NCBI RefSeq assembly: GCF_019236475.1
Contig: NZ_JAFAIX010000004.1
Location: 620,001-684,000, forward strand
DNA length: 64,000 nucleotides
Reading direction: 5' to 3'
Source of the DNA: Chitinophaga sp.
GTDB taxonomy: Bacteria; Bacteroidota; Bacteroidia; Chitinophagales; Chitinophagaceae
Shown here: piece by piece, positions 17,968 through 26,706 of the stretch
Layout of the letters: every line of letters starts with the position of its first letter
How positions within the stretch are numbered: position 1 is the stretch's first letter
Program-made: the position numbers and the translations under genes
The notes under the pieces: generated by a model
Told to the model about the DNA's origin: nothing
The model's database searches: none
The model's input: only the letters and a program-made list of their open reading frames with translations

Positions 17968-20900
17968 TTATTTCTTAGCTGAATCTGTAGTATTTACCTG
18001 TACGCCGTTTTCAGGGATAGCAGGATGTTGACCAGGATGACCGAAATCTTGTTTCATACGTTCCATCCAAGCGATCATTTGTTGAGCAGCTTGTCCGTCG
18101 CGTTTCAGATCTTCTGTCATTCTGTTGTCTGGCAATTGGTTGTAGTAACGAATCTGCTGGTTACAATCTTTGATGATCTTATCAGCCACTTCATCACCTT
18201 TTTTCACATCACCCGCTTGGTAGTAAGCGTAGGCTACTTGCAGGGAAGTGTAGTTGTGCATGTTACCAGGAGAAGTCATAGCGTAAGGATAGTTCTGATC
18301 CAGGATATTTTTATCCATGTAGTTCAGTGCTTTCAGCGCGCTATCTTTCTTACCATCGGCAGCCATAGCAACGCCCAGTTTAGAGAATGCCTGACGCAGG
18401 TACAGCAGCATTTTCCTGTTAGGTTCGTCGAAATAAGTACCAGGTGTTTGTGCACCACCGAATTCGAATTTGGTCATCATGTTATTGTACATCACGTCTC
18501 TGTTGATGTTGATGTCCATTCCGATTGGGTCGTTGTTTGGCGCTTTAGCCAGTGGCACCAGGCGGTAAGACAGACCATCCGGACGGAGGTAGTCGTTCAG
18601 GCCCAGGTCAGTAGGGCTGGTGAAGTAGATTGGACGTTTCCAGTTGTTGGTAGCGATGATATCGTAAACGGCCAGGTCATTTTTCACCAGGTAGTTTTTG
18701 CTGACTTTGAAAGGCACCTGTGGCAGAATGCGAGCGCTATCAGCAGCACCTACTACGCCGTCTTTCAGAACTTGTGCTTTATCAACAGGGATGAAGAGTT
18801 GACGGGTAGGCAGGAAGTTTTCAGAACCGCCATCTTGCGTTTGTACTTTACTGTTAGGATCGTCTGAACCCATGAAGCCAACGATTTCTTTCAGGTTGAA
18901 GTATTTATCAGCAGGGATATTTCCTGGATCGAAGAAGCGGATGAAGTTGCGGGTTTCGCCGCGGTATTTATCAGGTGTCCAGCTCATTGGGATCGCATCG
19001 CTGTTGTTTACTTTCACGCGTTGCTGATCGATGTACCAGTCTACACCGAGGAGGCTCAGGTTAATTACGCGAACGTCTGTGCGGATACCTTCTACTTCTT
19101 GGGCGTACCAGAGTGGGTAGGTATCGTTATCGCCGACAGTGAAGAGGATCGCGTTAGGAGCGCAGGATTCGAGGTAATCTTTTGCTACGTCTCTAGCGAT
19201 TGTTTTAGTAGAGCGGTCGTGGTCATCCCATTCTTGGAAGGCCATCAGTGTAGGTACTGCCAGGAGGCATACTACTGTGGCGATAACAGGAGACATCGCG
19301 CTCTTGGTTTGTTTTTTCAACCATTGGTAGAGCGCCAGTACGCCGAGGCCGATCCAGATAGCATAAGCATAGAAAGAACCTACATAAGCGTAGTCACGTT
19401 CACGTGGCTGATTACCTGCTTGGTTGAGGTATAATACGATAGCAAAACCAGTAAAGAAGAACAGCAGGGAAACTACCAGGGTATCTTTACGATTGTATTT
19501 GTAATGGAAGAAGAAGCCGACGATACCGAGAATGAAAGGCAGCATGAACAGGCGGTTATGCGCCTTATTGTTGTTCAAACTGTCTGGCATAGCGGATTGG
19601 TCGCCATACATGAAGTTATCCAGAGGAGGGATGCCGGAGATCCAGTTACCATCACGTACGTTACCATAACCTTGGGTATCGTTTTGTTTACCAGCGAAGT
19701 TCCACATAAAGTAGCGGAAGTACATGAAGTTTACCTGGTATTGCAGGAAGAATTTCACGTTATCACCGTAGGAAGGTTCTTCGTTTTGACCGAGTCCTAA
19801 CCAGGAGCGGTAGAAGTCTGCGTGACCTTGATCGTTGCTACCATCCCAAACGCGCGGGAAGAGCATCATATCTTTAGCGTCATACACAGGATCGATTTTT
19901 TTACCAGAAACTTCATATTTCTTTTCGCCGCGGGCGTAGATTTTACCACCTTCTTTGTATTCAGTTGGGCGGGCGGTAAATTTCTGTCCGTAGATCAGCG
20001 GGAAGTCGCCATATTGTTCACGACCGAGGTAACCTACCAGGGAGATCGGATTATCTACGTTATACATATCCACAGCAGGGTTGGCGGTAGAGCGTACCAT
20101 GGTGGTGATGTAGGTAGAGTAACCCAGCAGCATGAACAGGATAATAGCGATAGTCAGTTTGCTAGAGTGGTATACTTTGGCAGTATTCAAGTTTACGCCA
20201 AAGGATTTCAGCACGTATGGAATGGCCAGGAAGATACCAGCCAGGATCAATTTCAGAATGATAGTGCCGGTAGATGTATCATTAAACGCAGGGATAATGA
20301 TAATCGTAGCGATCACGATCAGCGGCGCATAGATACCGAATTTAGGTTTTCTGTAACCGATGATGAGGAGTGCTGTGAGGGCGAGGAAGTAGAATGTGAA
20401 GCCAGTAAAGAAGCCGAGGCCGAGGCTATTCACGAAGAATACGTCCATATAGCCGGAAGCTTTGATCGTATCTTGGATGATGAACTTCTGCACGATACCG
20501 GTCAGTGCACAACCGAGCATGAAAGCCCAGAAGGTACCCCAAGCGGTAGCTTTATATTTTCTGAAGTAGTACACCATTACCATAGCAGGGATGGTGAGGA
20601 GGTTCAGCAAGTGAACGCCGATAGAGAGGCCGAGCAGGTAAGCGATCAGCACGATCCAGCGGTCAGCGTAAGGTTCATCTGCTTCATTATCCCATTTCAG
20701 GATAGCCCAGAATACGATAGCTGTGAAGAAGGAAGACATAGCGTATACTTCACCTTCCACAGCGGAGAACCAGAATGAATCAGAAAAGGTATAGGCGAGA
20801 GCACCAACAGCGCCAGCGCCCATAATAGCGATCATTTTCTCACGGGAAATCTCTTCACCGGCTTTTACCATCAGACGACGGGCAAAGTGAGTGATTGTCC

Positions 20901-21177
20901 AGAAGAGGAACAGGATAGTGAAACCGGATGCGAGGGCAGACATGGTGTTAACACCGAGGGCGGCCTGTGATGGTTTCAGGAAAAAGCTGAACAGTCTTCC
21001 GAGCAGCACAAACAGTGGGGCTCCGGGCGGGTGGGGTATTTGTACCTTGTACGCGCTCGAGATGAATTCGCCGCAGTCCCACAAACTGCCGGTTGCCTCC
21101 ATTGTCTTGATGTAAACAACGCAGGCAATCACGCAAATGATCCAGCCTACGATGTTGTTGGTCCTTTTAAAATTCAT
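17968..21177 (-). CDS. DUF2723 / GT117-family membrane glycosyltransferase-like protein
   Basis: 1069 residues. The N-terminus (FKRTNNIVGWIICVIACVVYI, then ATGSLWDCGEFISSAY and QIPHPPGAPLFVLLGRLFS) is the hallmark of the DUF2723 family, now placed in GT117 as protein O-mannosyltransferase-like enzymes. At least ten hydrophobic segments lie in the first 650 residues; the C-terminal 400 residues are a soluble periplasmic domain containing TPR-like helices. In Bacteroidota these proteins are thought to glycosylate exported proteins. The promoter is visible at 21198-21228 and element B follows the stop. Confidence 0.92.
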   Translation of the reverse strand: MNFKRTNNIVGWIICVIACVVYIKTMEATGSLWDCGEFISSAYKVQIPHPPGAPLFVLLGRLFSFFLKPSQAALGVNTMSALASGFTILFLFWTITHFARRLMVKAGEEISREKMIAIMGAGAVGALAYTFSDSFWFSAVEGEVYAMSSFFTAIVFWAILKWDNEADEPYADRWIVLIAYLLGLSIGVHLLNLLTIPAMVMVYYFRKYKATAWGTFWAFMLGCALTGIVQKFIIQDTIKASGYMDVFFVNSLGLGFFTGFTFYFLALTALLIIGYRKPKFGIYAPLIVIATIIIIPAFNDTSTGTIILKLILAGIFLAIPYVLKSFGVNLNTAKVYHSSKLTIAIILFMLLGYSTYITTMVRSTANPAVDMYNVDNPISLVGYLGREQYGDFPLIYGQKFTARPTEYKEGGKIYARGEKKYEVSGKKIDPVYDAKDMMLFPRVWDGSNDQGHADFYRSWLGLGQNEEPSYGDNVKFFLQYQVNFMYFRYFMWNFAGKQNDTQGYGNVRDGNWISGIPPLDNFMYGDQSAMPDSLNNNKAHNRLFMLPFILGIVGFFFHYKYNRKDTLVVSLLFFFTGFAIVLYLNQAGNQPRERDYAYVGSFYAYAIWIGLGVLALYQWLKKQTKSAMSPVIATVVCLLAVPTLMAFQEWDDHDRSTKTIARDVAKDYLESCAPNAILFTVGDNDTYPLWYAQEVEGIRTDVRVINLSLLGVDWYIDQQRVKVNNSDAIPMSWTPDKYRGETRNFIRFFDPGNIPADKYFNLKEIVGFMGSDDPNSKVQTQDGGSENFLPTRQLFIPVDKAQVLKDGVVGAADSARILPQVPFKVSKNYLVKNDLAVYDIIATNNWKRPIYFTSPTDLGLNDYLRPDGLSYRLVPLAKAPNNDPIGMDININRDVMYNNMMTKFEFGGAQTPGTYFDEPNRKMLLYLRQAFSKLGVAMAADGKKDSALKALNYMDKNILDQNYPYAMTSPGNMHNYTSLQVAYAYYQAGDVKKGDEVADKIIKDCNQQIRYYNQLPDNRMTEDLKRDGQAAQQMIAWMERMKQDFGHPGQHPAIPENGVQVNTTDSAKK

Positions 21178-21197
21178 AAGGTTGTTTTAAGGTCCGA

Positions 21198-21228
21198 CAA
21201 AAATAGAAAAAGTAGCAAATTATGCTAA
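21198..21228 (-). promoter_or_regulatory. Bacteroidota-type promoter of the GT117 gene
   Basis: On the minus strand the -33 box TTAG (21225-21228) is separated by exactly 19 nt from a -7 box TATTTTTG (21198-21205), matching TAnnTTTG. It ends 20 bp before the start codon. Confidence 0.7.
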
Positions 21229-21339
21229 TCTGCCGAACAGTTTTAACTTTTTGTAAATATCTTTATTATTTATGACTAATTGGTATACAATGCATAAGAT
21301 TAAATATTGATTAAAATTATGCAAGAAAATTAGGTCCAA

Positions 21340-21636
21340 TCAGGGGAGGATTACAGTGGGTAAAACGCTCCATGCTGCTGGTTTTGCGGCGAAGAGGATT
21401 TTGGTGGCAGCCCATGTTTCCCGGAACAGGTCTGAATTTCGGTAGTTTTCGAGTGCGTTTTCTGATTCCCATTTGCTGAAGGTAAAGAAGGTATTACCGG
21501 AAGCGGGGTGTTCCCATAATTCCAGGTGCAGGCATCCTGGGAAGTTTCTGATTTGTTGTTGTTGGCGGGAGAATAGTTCCCGGAAGGAGTTCACTTTATC
21601 TGGCTGGAACTCCATTTTAACGATACGGTTGATCAT
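21340..21636 (-). CDS. ABM-fold putative quinol monooxygenase-like protein
   Basis: 98 residues, the size of a single antibiotic-biosynthesis-monooxygenase domain. The fold signature is INRIVKMEFQPDKVNSFRELF at the start, FPGCLHLELWE and FFTFSKWESENALENYRNS. Such proteins are dimeric and may oxidise quinols, degrade heme or simply be structural; no reaction can be assigned. It overlaps the upstream SAM hydrolase gene by 4 bp, so it is translationally coupled. The gap to the GT117 promoter holds only AT-rich DNA. Confidence 0.82.
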   Translation of the reverse strand: MINRIVKMEFQPDKVNSFRELFSRQQQQIRNFPGCLHLELWEHPASGNTFFTFSKWESENALENYRNSDLFRETWAATKILFAAKPAAWSVLPTVILP

Positions 21637-22460
21637 TGAAAGATAATTCTGACAGTTTGGTAGTATGATAATTGTTGGAAGCCTGCGGGTTGGGTGAGTT
21701 GTTCACGTCTGAAACCTTGCAGGCCGAAAAGGCCGGCGGCATTTCCTTTATTGATGGCGATTTCCAGGTAGCCGGCGGCGTTAAACAGGGCCAGTTTGGT
21801 ACCTTCAGGAACATCAGCGTAGGTTTCGCTGATTTGGCTGATCACTTCATCTCTGCGGAAGAAGATACGGAATTTTCTATTTCTGCGTTGGGCGGCGAAT
21901 TGTTCGCGGGTGATATTGACTACAACGTTTTCGAAGCTATCGATATGGATGATTTGTCCTTCGATGAAATCGTCTCCGACGAGTGGTTGCAGGTTATTTT
22001 TCACGACGATTTGCTGGGTGAGGGGGGCCAGTTCGCCGAGAGCGGCGCCTCTGCTTAGTTCGCGAGCAGCGGCGGCGAGGAGTTTAATAATGGAGAAAGT
22101 ATTTCGTGGTTCTTCCTTTGCGAGGGGAATTTTGATCACTTTTTCCGGCATACCTCCGGCGATCATGGTTAGCAGGCCATTGTCGGCACAGCCGATGTAT
22201 TGACCGTTATGTTCGGCCACGAGTACATGATCTGGGCGGCGATCGAAAAGATTGATCAGCACGAAGTGAAAGGTGCCTAGGGGAAAGTAAGCGAAGGCGC
22301 TTTTACAAATATAGGTAGCTTGTGGGAGGTTGAAGGGGCTGATATGATGGGAGATGTCTGTAACATGACATTCCGGGCAGTATTGCCAGAGCTGCCCTTT
22401 GATGGCACCTACCAGGTAATCCTGCAAACCAATGTCTGATGTTAATGTAATTATGGACAT
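21633..22460 (-). CDS. SAM hydroxide adenosyltransferase (DUF62 family)
   Basis: 275 residues, the typical length. Family features include ITLTSDIGLQDYLVGAIKG at the N-terminus (conserved Asp), NLPQATYICKSAFAYFPLGT, and ADNGLLTMIAGG, then DSFENVVVNITREQF and LALFNAAGYLEIAINKGNA. DUF62 proteins hydrolyse S-adenosylmethionine to adenosine and methionine; related enzymes are SAM chlorinases and fluorinases. The coupled gene at 21340 encodes an ABM-fold protein, whose relation to SAM turnover is unknown. Confidence 0.92.
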   Translation of the reverse strand: MSIITLTSDIGLQDYLVGAIKGQLWQYCPECHVTDISHHISPFNLPQATYICKSAFAYFPLGTFHFVLINLFDRRPDHVLVAEHNGQYIGCADNGLLTMIAGGMPEKVIKIPLAKEEPRNTFSIIKLLAAAARELSRGAALGELAPLTQQIVVKNNLQPLVGDDFIEGQIIHIDSFENVVVNITREQFAAQRRNRKFRIFFRRDEVISQISETYADVPEGTKLALFNAAGYLEIAINKGNAAGLFGLQGFRREQLTQPAGFQQLSYYQTVRIIFQ

Positions 22461-22680
22461 GCCCTAAAATCTAAATCCCAACTCCTGTAAATCATTCACA
22501 CGTCTATCTTCACCGCATGATGGTCACCTATGTGATTCGCTTTCCTGTCAAAAAAGGTGCCATCGGTGTTGTAAACACAACCTGACTGCAAATAAAGACA
22601 AAATTACAATGCGATGGTAAATTAACCGCAATTTTAAGTATTTGTACGTACTAACGTTAACGGCTAAAGGCAAAAATTGT

Positions 22681-23493
22681 TTATTGCAGGGGGGAACCTG
22701 GTTCCTTTTTGAAGTGATTGAAGACGATACCATCCAGTATACCTGGTATTATTTTGCTTAGCAGTACGGTCAGTTTACCTTGTGTGGTGAGTACGAGTGT
22801 TCTTTTTCTTTTAGCGATGGCGTTGCCAATGCGGTGTGCCACTTCTTCCGCGCTCATCAGTTTATCTTCATTGAGGGGTGTTTCGCTTTGTGCTTGTCCT
22901 TGTGGATTGAGGGCGGTGTTACGGATATTGGAGGCGGTGAAGCCTGGGCATACCCACATTACGTTAACGCCTGTACGAAGATTTTCTGTTCGCAGTGCTT
23001 CGAGGAAGCCTTGCATGGCAAATTTAGAGGCGGAGTATCCGGTACGCGCTGGTAAGCCGCGGTATCCAGCGATAGAGGAAACGCCCACGATAGCGCCTTT
23101 ATTTTCCAGGATGGAAGGGTAGGCGTATTTGGTACAATAGACGGTTCCCCAGAAATTGATATCCATTAGGGATTTCAGCACGCTGAGGTCTAGGTCTTTG
23201 AATAAGGCCCGCATGGAGATACCAGCGTTATTAATGAGTACGTCAATCTTTCCGAACTTTGCTAAAACAGCTTCCATAAAAGCTTTGCAGTCGCTCTCAA
23301 TGCTTACATCCGCTACAAAGGTGAATACCTCTGGCGCATGCAGTTCATTTTTCATGGCTTCGAGGGCAGCTTGTTTTCTGCCACACACGGCCACTTGGGC
23401 GCCTTGTTTGCGCATTTCTGCAACCAGGGCTTTCCCAATACCTGATGAACCGCCTGTGATGACAACTGTTTTATTCTGAAAGGAATTACTCAT
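22681..23493 (-). CDS. Short-chain dehydrogenase/reductase
   Basis: 270 residues, classical SDR length. TGGSSGIGKAL (about 13-23) is the NADP-binding glycine motif, NNAGISMRA the NNAG motif, and YSASKFAMQGF the catalytic YxxxK; the preceding Ser of the catalytic triad is in VGVSSIAGYR. It lacks a signal peptide and is cytoplasmic. The C-terminus runs through a less conserved tail (AKRKRTLVLTTQGKLT). The substrate is not evident. A promoter is seen at 23512-23542. The 220-bp gap to the SAM hydrolase holds no other coding region. Confidence 0.93.
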   Translation of the reverse strand: MSNSFQNKTVVITGGSSGIGKALVAEMRKQGAQVAVCGRKQAALEAMKNELHAPEVFTFVADVSIESDCKAFMEAVLAKFGKIDVLINNAGISMRALFKDLDLSVLKSLMDINFWGTVYCTKYAYPSILENKGAIVGVSSIAGYRGLPARTGYSASKFAMQGFLEALRTENLRTGVNVMWVCPGFTASNIRNTALNPQGQAQSETPLNEDKLMSAEEVAHRIGNAIAKRKRTLVLTTQGKLTVLLSKIIPGILDGIVFNHFKKEPGSPLQ

Positions 23494-23511
23494 GTATATT
23501 TTTTTGCCTCA

Positions 23512-23542
23512 CAAAAATAGGTGAGAATTCCATGCAATGAAA
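23512..23542 (-). promoter_or_regulatory. Promoter of the SDR gene
   Basis: On the minus strand TTTC (23539-23542) is followed by 19 nt and TATTTTTG (23512-23519), matching TTTG-N19-TAnnTTTG with one mismatch in the -33 box. Confidence 0.65.
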
Positions 23543-23610
23543 GTTCTCATGTAAAAATATTGTCTGGTATTAGACGCTGGTGGCCAGTTTAGAAAAAATA
23601 TAGAAAAAAA

Positions 23611-23641
23611 TTTGGGAGATATGAAATATTTCCTACTTTTG
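23611..23641 (+). promoter_or_regulatory. Consensus promoter of tRNA-Lys
   Basis: TTTG (23611-23614), 19 nt, then TACTTTTG (23634-23641) match the Bacteroidota TTTG-N19-TAnnTTTG promoter exactly. It ends 18 bp before the mature tRNA. Confidence 0.85.
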
Positions 23642-23659
23642 CGCTCCCATCACGGGAAT

Positions 23660-23732
23660 GATTCCGTAGCTCAGTTGGTAGAGCAATACACTTTTAATGT
23701 ATGGGCCCTGGGTTCGAGTCCCAGCGGGATCA
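23660..23732 (+). tRNA. tRNA-Lys (anticodon TTT)
   Basis: The 73-nt cloverleaf folds completely. The acceptor GATTCCG pairs with CGGGATC (one G-T pair), D-arm GCTC/GAGC, anticodon stem ATACA/TGTAT with loop CTTTTAA, and T-arm CTGGG/CCCAG with TTCGAGT. The discriminator base is A; CA of a possible CCA end follows but C is not encoded before it. The gene has a perfect promoter upstream. Its 3' end is partly duplicated at 27965-27996, which marks it as an integration target. Confidence 0.97.
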
Positions 23733-23744
23733 CAGGAGAAATTT

Positions 23745-23784
23745 AGAAGCCTTCATATCATTGGGACTGAAGGCTTCTTTGTTT
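23745..23784 (+). terminator. Terminator after tRNA-Lys
   Basis: AGAAGCCTTCA (23745-23755) pairs perfectly with TGAAGGCTTCT (23768-23778), followed by TTGTTT. The stretch from here to 24113 is AT-rich with no recognisable gene. Confidence 0.85.
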
Positions 23785-24113
23785 AAGGATTTCACTGAAG
23801 CTACTAATCATTTTTAACTGCTTGAATGGAAAGCCGGAATTGGTTCGAGTATCATTGGGATGTTGGACTTTCTCACTCCTTCAATAACTTTCTCACTTCA
23901 AGATCACATCTTTATTTATGTGCCTTCCTGGCTTAAGTGAAAATTTCTGATTTTCTGCTTTGTTAAACTGTTTGTAATAAAGAAATACAAATTACGTATA
24001 TATATGGTATCTCCTATACCTCCCAATTACTAAGGCAAGCAGCCATTAGGAAAGAACATTGTTTTTTAGTATATCACGTTGATATTTTACAAGTTTGGTC
24101 AAATTTGGGTTCA

Positions 24114-24144
24114 TTAGTATTCTGGTGGAACTTATGTATATTTG
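24114..24144 (+). promoter_or_regulatory. Promoter of the restriction-modification operon
   Basis: TTAG (24114-24117), 19 nt, and TATATTTG (24137-24144) match the Bacteroidota consensus with one mismatch. The -7 box contains the in-frame TTG at 24142, so translation cannot start there; the operon mRNA should start near 24150, before the ATG at 24208. Confidence 0.75.
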
Positions 24145-24207
24145 AGGATTAACGATGATTTAAAAAATCAGATAATTAACACCTTTACACGAAATATTTA
24201 TATTAAA

Positions 24208-25326
24208 ATGCTTCATTTTCAAGACCCGTATTTTTCAAACTCTTATACGCTCCACGAAGCATTAATTCAATCCTGTTCGGCTTCGGTTCTTGGAAAAGGA
24301 GCATATGCCTTTGCGTCTAAAGGGGGAATTGAAATCCTTTTTAAAGATAGCGTATTTGATTCCTTATTAGAAAGAGGTGAGTATTCATTGATCATTGGCA
24401 TAGATGAAATTACCAATCTCGCAAGTTTAGAGATTCTGCACGACATCAAATCTGTTCGACCAAGCTTAGCTATTAAAGCATTTGACCATAATAACAGGGG
24501 CTCGCTTTTTCATCCTAAGTTAAGCTATTTTAAAAATCAGGATGAATCAGGAACACTCATAGTTGGCTCAGGAAATTTGACTTTAGGAGGCTTGCGCAGA
24601 AACAGAGAAGCTTTTAGTCTTATGCAGCTTTCCAATGAAGAACTTCAACGAATTGAACAATATTGGAGTGCTTGGTTGTTGCATTCTGATCAACTTTTAA
24701 AAGAAATTGATCATCCTGATGTAATAAGAAAAGCTCGGGATAATCAATATGTGAGGAGAACAAGAATAATACGACCTGATGAAGAAGTAGAGATTGAAAT
24801 TGATGCTTTACCTGAAGGAGTTGATGATGTTGAAATTTTACAGCAAGATGGATGGCAGTTTTACCCTGATAGTGAAGTGCTAATTGCTGAAATTCCAAGA
24901 AGTGGTGATAGATGGAAGCAAGCTAATTTTGATATTGACACTTTTCGAAACTTTTTTGGAGCGATACCAGGAGATAATAGCCAAAGAATACTTCTACGAA
25001 ATATCAATGATGACTTCTCTATGTCTGAAATTGAAGTAAGACCAAGCGTGTCTGTCATTAGTCAGAATTACAGATTTGAATTAGATGCCGCCAGTGGTTT
25101 GCTTTATCCAACCGAAGGAAAACCTATTGGAATATTTGTAAAAGTCACAACAAGGATGTTTCTATATCATCTTTATATGCCTGGCCAGCCTTTGTACGCA
25201 GAACTTAACGAATGGTTACAAATAAATTGGGCAGGTAGACGAGACAGAATGAAAAGAATTACAGCAAGAATAAGCCAAATACCTGCTATTATTGGACAAT
25301 CCGTCTTCAACAGGTATCTTATTTAA
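24208..25326 (+). CDS. BfiI-like PLD-fold restriction endonuclease
   Basis: 372 residues from ATG 24208 (MLHFQDPYFSN), since the upstream TTG is within the promoter. The N-terminal half has a single phospholipase-D active site: FHPKLSYF (His102, Lys104) and LIVGSGNLTLGGLRRNREAF (Asn and Glu). BfiI, the type IIS enzyme with this fold, is 358 residues long, uses His105 and is followed by a B3-like DNA-binding domain; the C-terminal half here is beta-rich and fits that role. It is followed by two methyltransferases, which a type IIS system with an asymmetric site would need. Being a single-HKD protein it probably acts as a dimer. NgoFVII-type enzymes are the alternative. Confidence 0.8.
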   Translation: MLHFQDPYFSNSYTLHEALIQSCSASVLGKGAYAFASKGGIEILFKDSVFDSLLERGEYSLIIGIDEITNLASLEILHDIKSVRPSLAIKAFDHNNRGSLFHPKLSYFKNQDESGTLIVGSGNLTLGGLRRNREAFSLMQLSNEELQRIEQYWSAWLLHSDQLLKEIDHPDVIRKARDNQYVRRTRIIRPDEEVEIEIDALPEGVDDVEILQQDGWQFYPDSEVLIAEIPRSGDRWKQANFDIDTFRNFFGAIPGDNSQRILLRNINDDFSMSEIEVRPSVSVISQNYRFELDAASGLLYPTEGKPIGIFVKVTTRMFLYHLYMPGQPLYAELNEWLQINWAGRRDRMKRITARISQIPAIIGQSVFNRYLI

Positions 25327-25338
25327 ACATAGTAAACA

Positions 25339-26706
25339 ATGGTGGTAAAGGAAAAGATGGAAAATGGAAATGTAGCCTTAAATAAACCTGAATCTTTTAG
25401 GACTATTCACTATTTAGGTAGCAAGTTAAGAGTCCTTGAGTTTATTAAGAAGGTAGTTGATGAGTTAGATCCTGACAGGAATGGGATTTGTGATTTATTT
25501 GCGGGAGCAGGTTCGGTTAGCCAATATTTCTCCTTGGAAAGGAAAGTGGTTTCAGTCGACATTCAAAACTATTCTAACATTATTTGCTCAGCACTTTTAT
25601 TTCCGGAGGAAAGTTCTTTGGTTAATTCGTTTGTCGAAAGGATGAATAATTCCAAATTTATAGTTGAATATCAAAAAGCGTTTCAACCTCTAATTATCTT
25701 GGAAGATTCAATAATTAATGGTGAATTAGGGACAAACTTAGAAGCCGTTTGTCACTTTTTAGAAAATGGGTCTTTATATTCTCATTTATCAAAAGATAGG
25801 GAAAACGATATACGGTCTGAATTAGGAGAAGCATTTAATAGAGTGGAAGAAAACTTAAAATCCTTTGAGGGTAATTCATTTATTGCTTCGAAGTATTTTG
25901 GTGGTATTTACTTTTCATACAAACAGTCTGTAATCTTAGATGCTATTATCACTGAAATTGGGAATACTAATATTAAACATCAAAGCTTCTTACTCGCAGC
26001 TCTTTTAAGTACAGCAAGTGACATTGTAAATACTGTCGGCAAACAGTTTGCTCAACCAATAAGGCCAAGAAACAAAAACGGTCAACCTAAAAAAGGAATT
26101 CTAAAACAGTTGCGAAAAGATAGAAATATTGATGTTTTTGATCTCTATAACCATTGGCTGAATAAGTACTCAAGCAATCAATTTGCCGAAAATGGACATC
26201 AGGTATTGGGAGTAGATTTCAGGGAAGCATTAATGAATCTAAGCGATGACGTACGTATAGTTTATGCCGATCCGCCTTATACGAGAGATCATTATAGTAG
26301 ATTTTATCACGGCCTGGAAACTTTAAGCTTGAGGGACTTTCCGACGGTTTCTAAAACAAAAATTGGTGGCAAGGAAAGATTTAGCAGGGGGCTTTATCGA
26401 GAGAATAGAGAACAGTCTGATTTTTGTATTAGGTCCAAAGCTCCAAAGGCGTTTGAAGAGCTATTTAAACTTGTTTCCGAGAAAAATAAAATTCTGTTGC
26501 TCTCATACTCTCCGTATGATAAATCAAAAGGAGCCCATCCCAGGGTTATGGAGATCGAAGCGTTGGAGAAGATGGCTAGGGTTTACTTTGACTTCGTGGA
26601 AATTCGTTCAATTGGTAATTTAGCACATAGCAAATTGAATAGAACAGACTTACATTTAGAAGCAGAAGAATCAGCAGAAGTATTGATAATTTGTCAGAAC
26701 AGATGA
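25339..26706 (+). CDS. DNA adenine methyltransferase, alpha-type motif order
   Basis: 455 residues. Motif X-like HYLGSKLRVLEFI is followed by motif I (DLFAGAGSVSQYF), then a long variable stretch with target recognition, and motif IV DPPY (VYADPPYTRDHYSRFYHG) at about residue 313. This order (X-I-TRD-IV) is the alpha class, N6-adenine (D12-like). It starts 12 bp after the nuclease stop and overlaps the next methyltransferase, so it belongs to the operon. Each enzyme would protect one strand of an asymmetric recognition site (inference). Confidence 0.88.
   Translation: MVVKEKMENGNVALNKPESFRTIHYLGSKLRVLEFIKKVVDELDPDRNGICDLFAGAGSVSQYFSLERKVVSVDIQNYSNIICSALLFPEESSLVNSFVERMNNSKFIVEYQKAFQPLIILEDSIINGELGTNLEAVCHFLENGSLYSHLSKDRENDIRSELGEAFNRVEENLKSFEGNSFIASKYFGGIYFSYKQSVILDAIITEIGNTNIKHQSFLLAALLSTASDIVNTVGKQFAQPIRPRNKNGQPKKGILKQLRKDRNIDVFDLYNHWLNKYSSNQFAENGHQVLGVDFREALMNLSDDVRIVYADPPYTRDHYSRFYHGLETLSLRDFPTVSKTKIGGKERFSRGLYRENREQSDFCIRSKAPKAFEELFKLVSEKNKILLLSYSPYDKSKGAHPRVMEIEALEKMARVYFDFVEIRSIGNLAHSKLNRTDLHLEAEESAEVLIICQNR

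Noticed and set aside
22548..22733. ORF of 61 residues on the minus strand
   Set aside because: It overlaps the SDR 3' end, has no family features and no promoter; the SDR ends within it.
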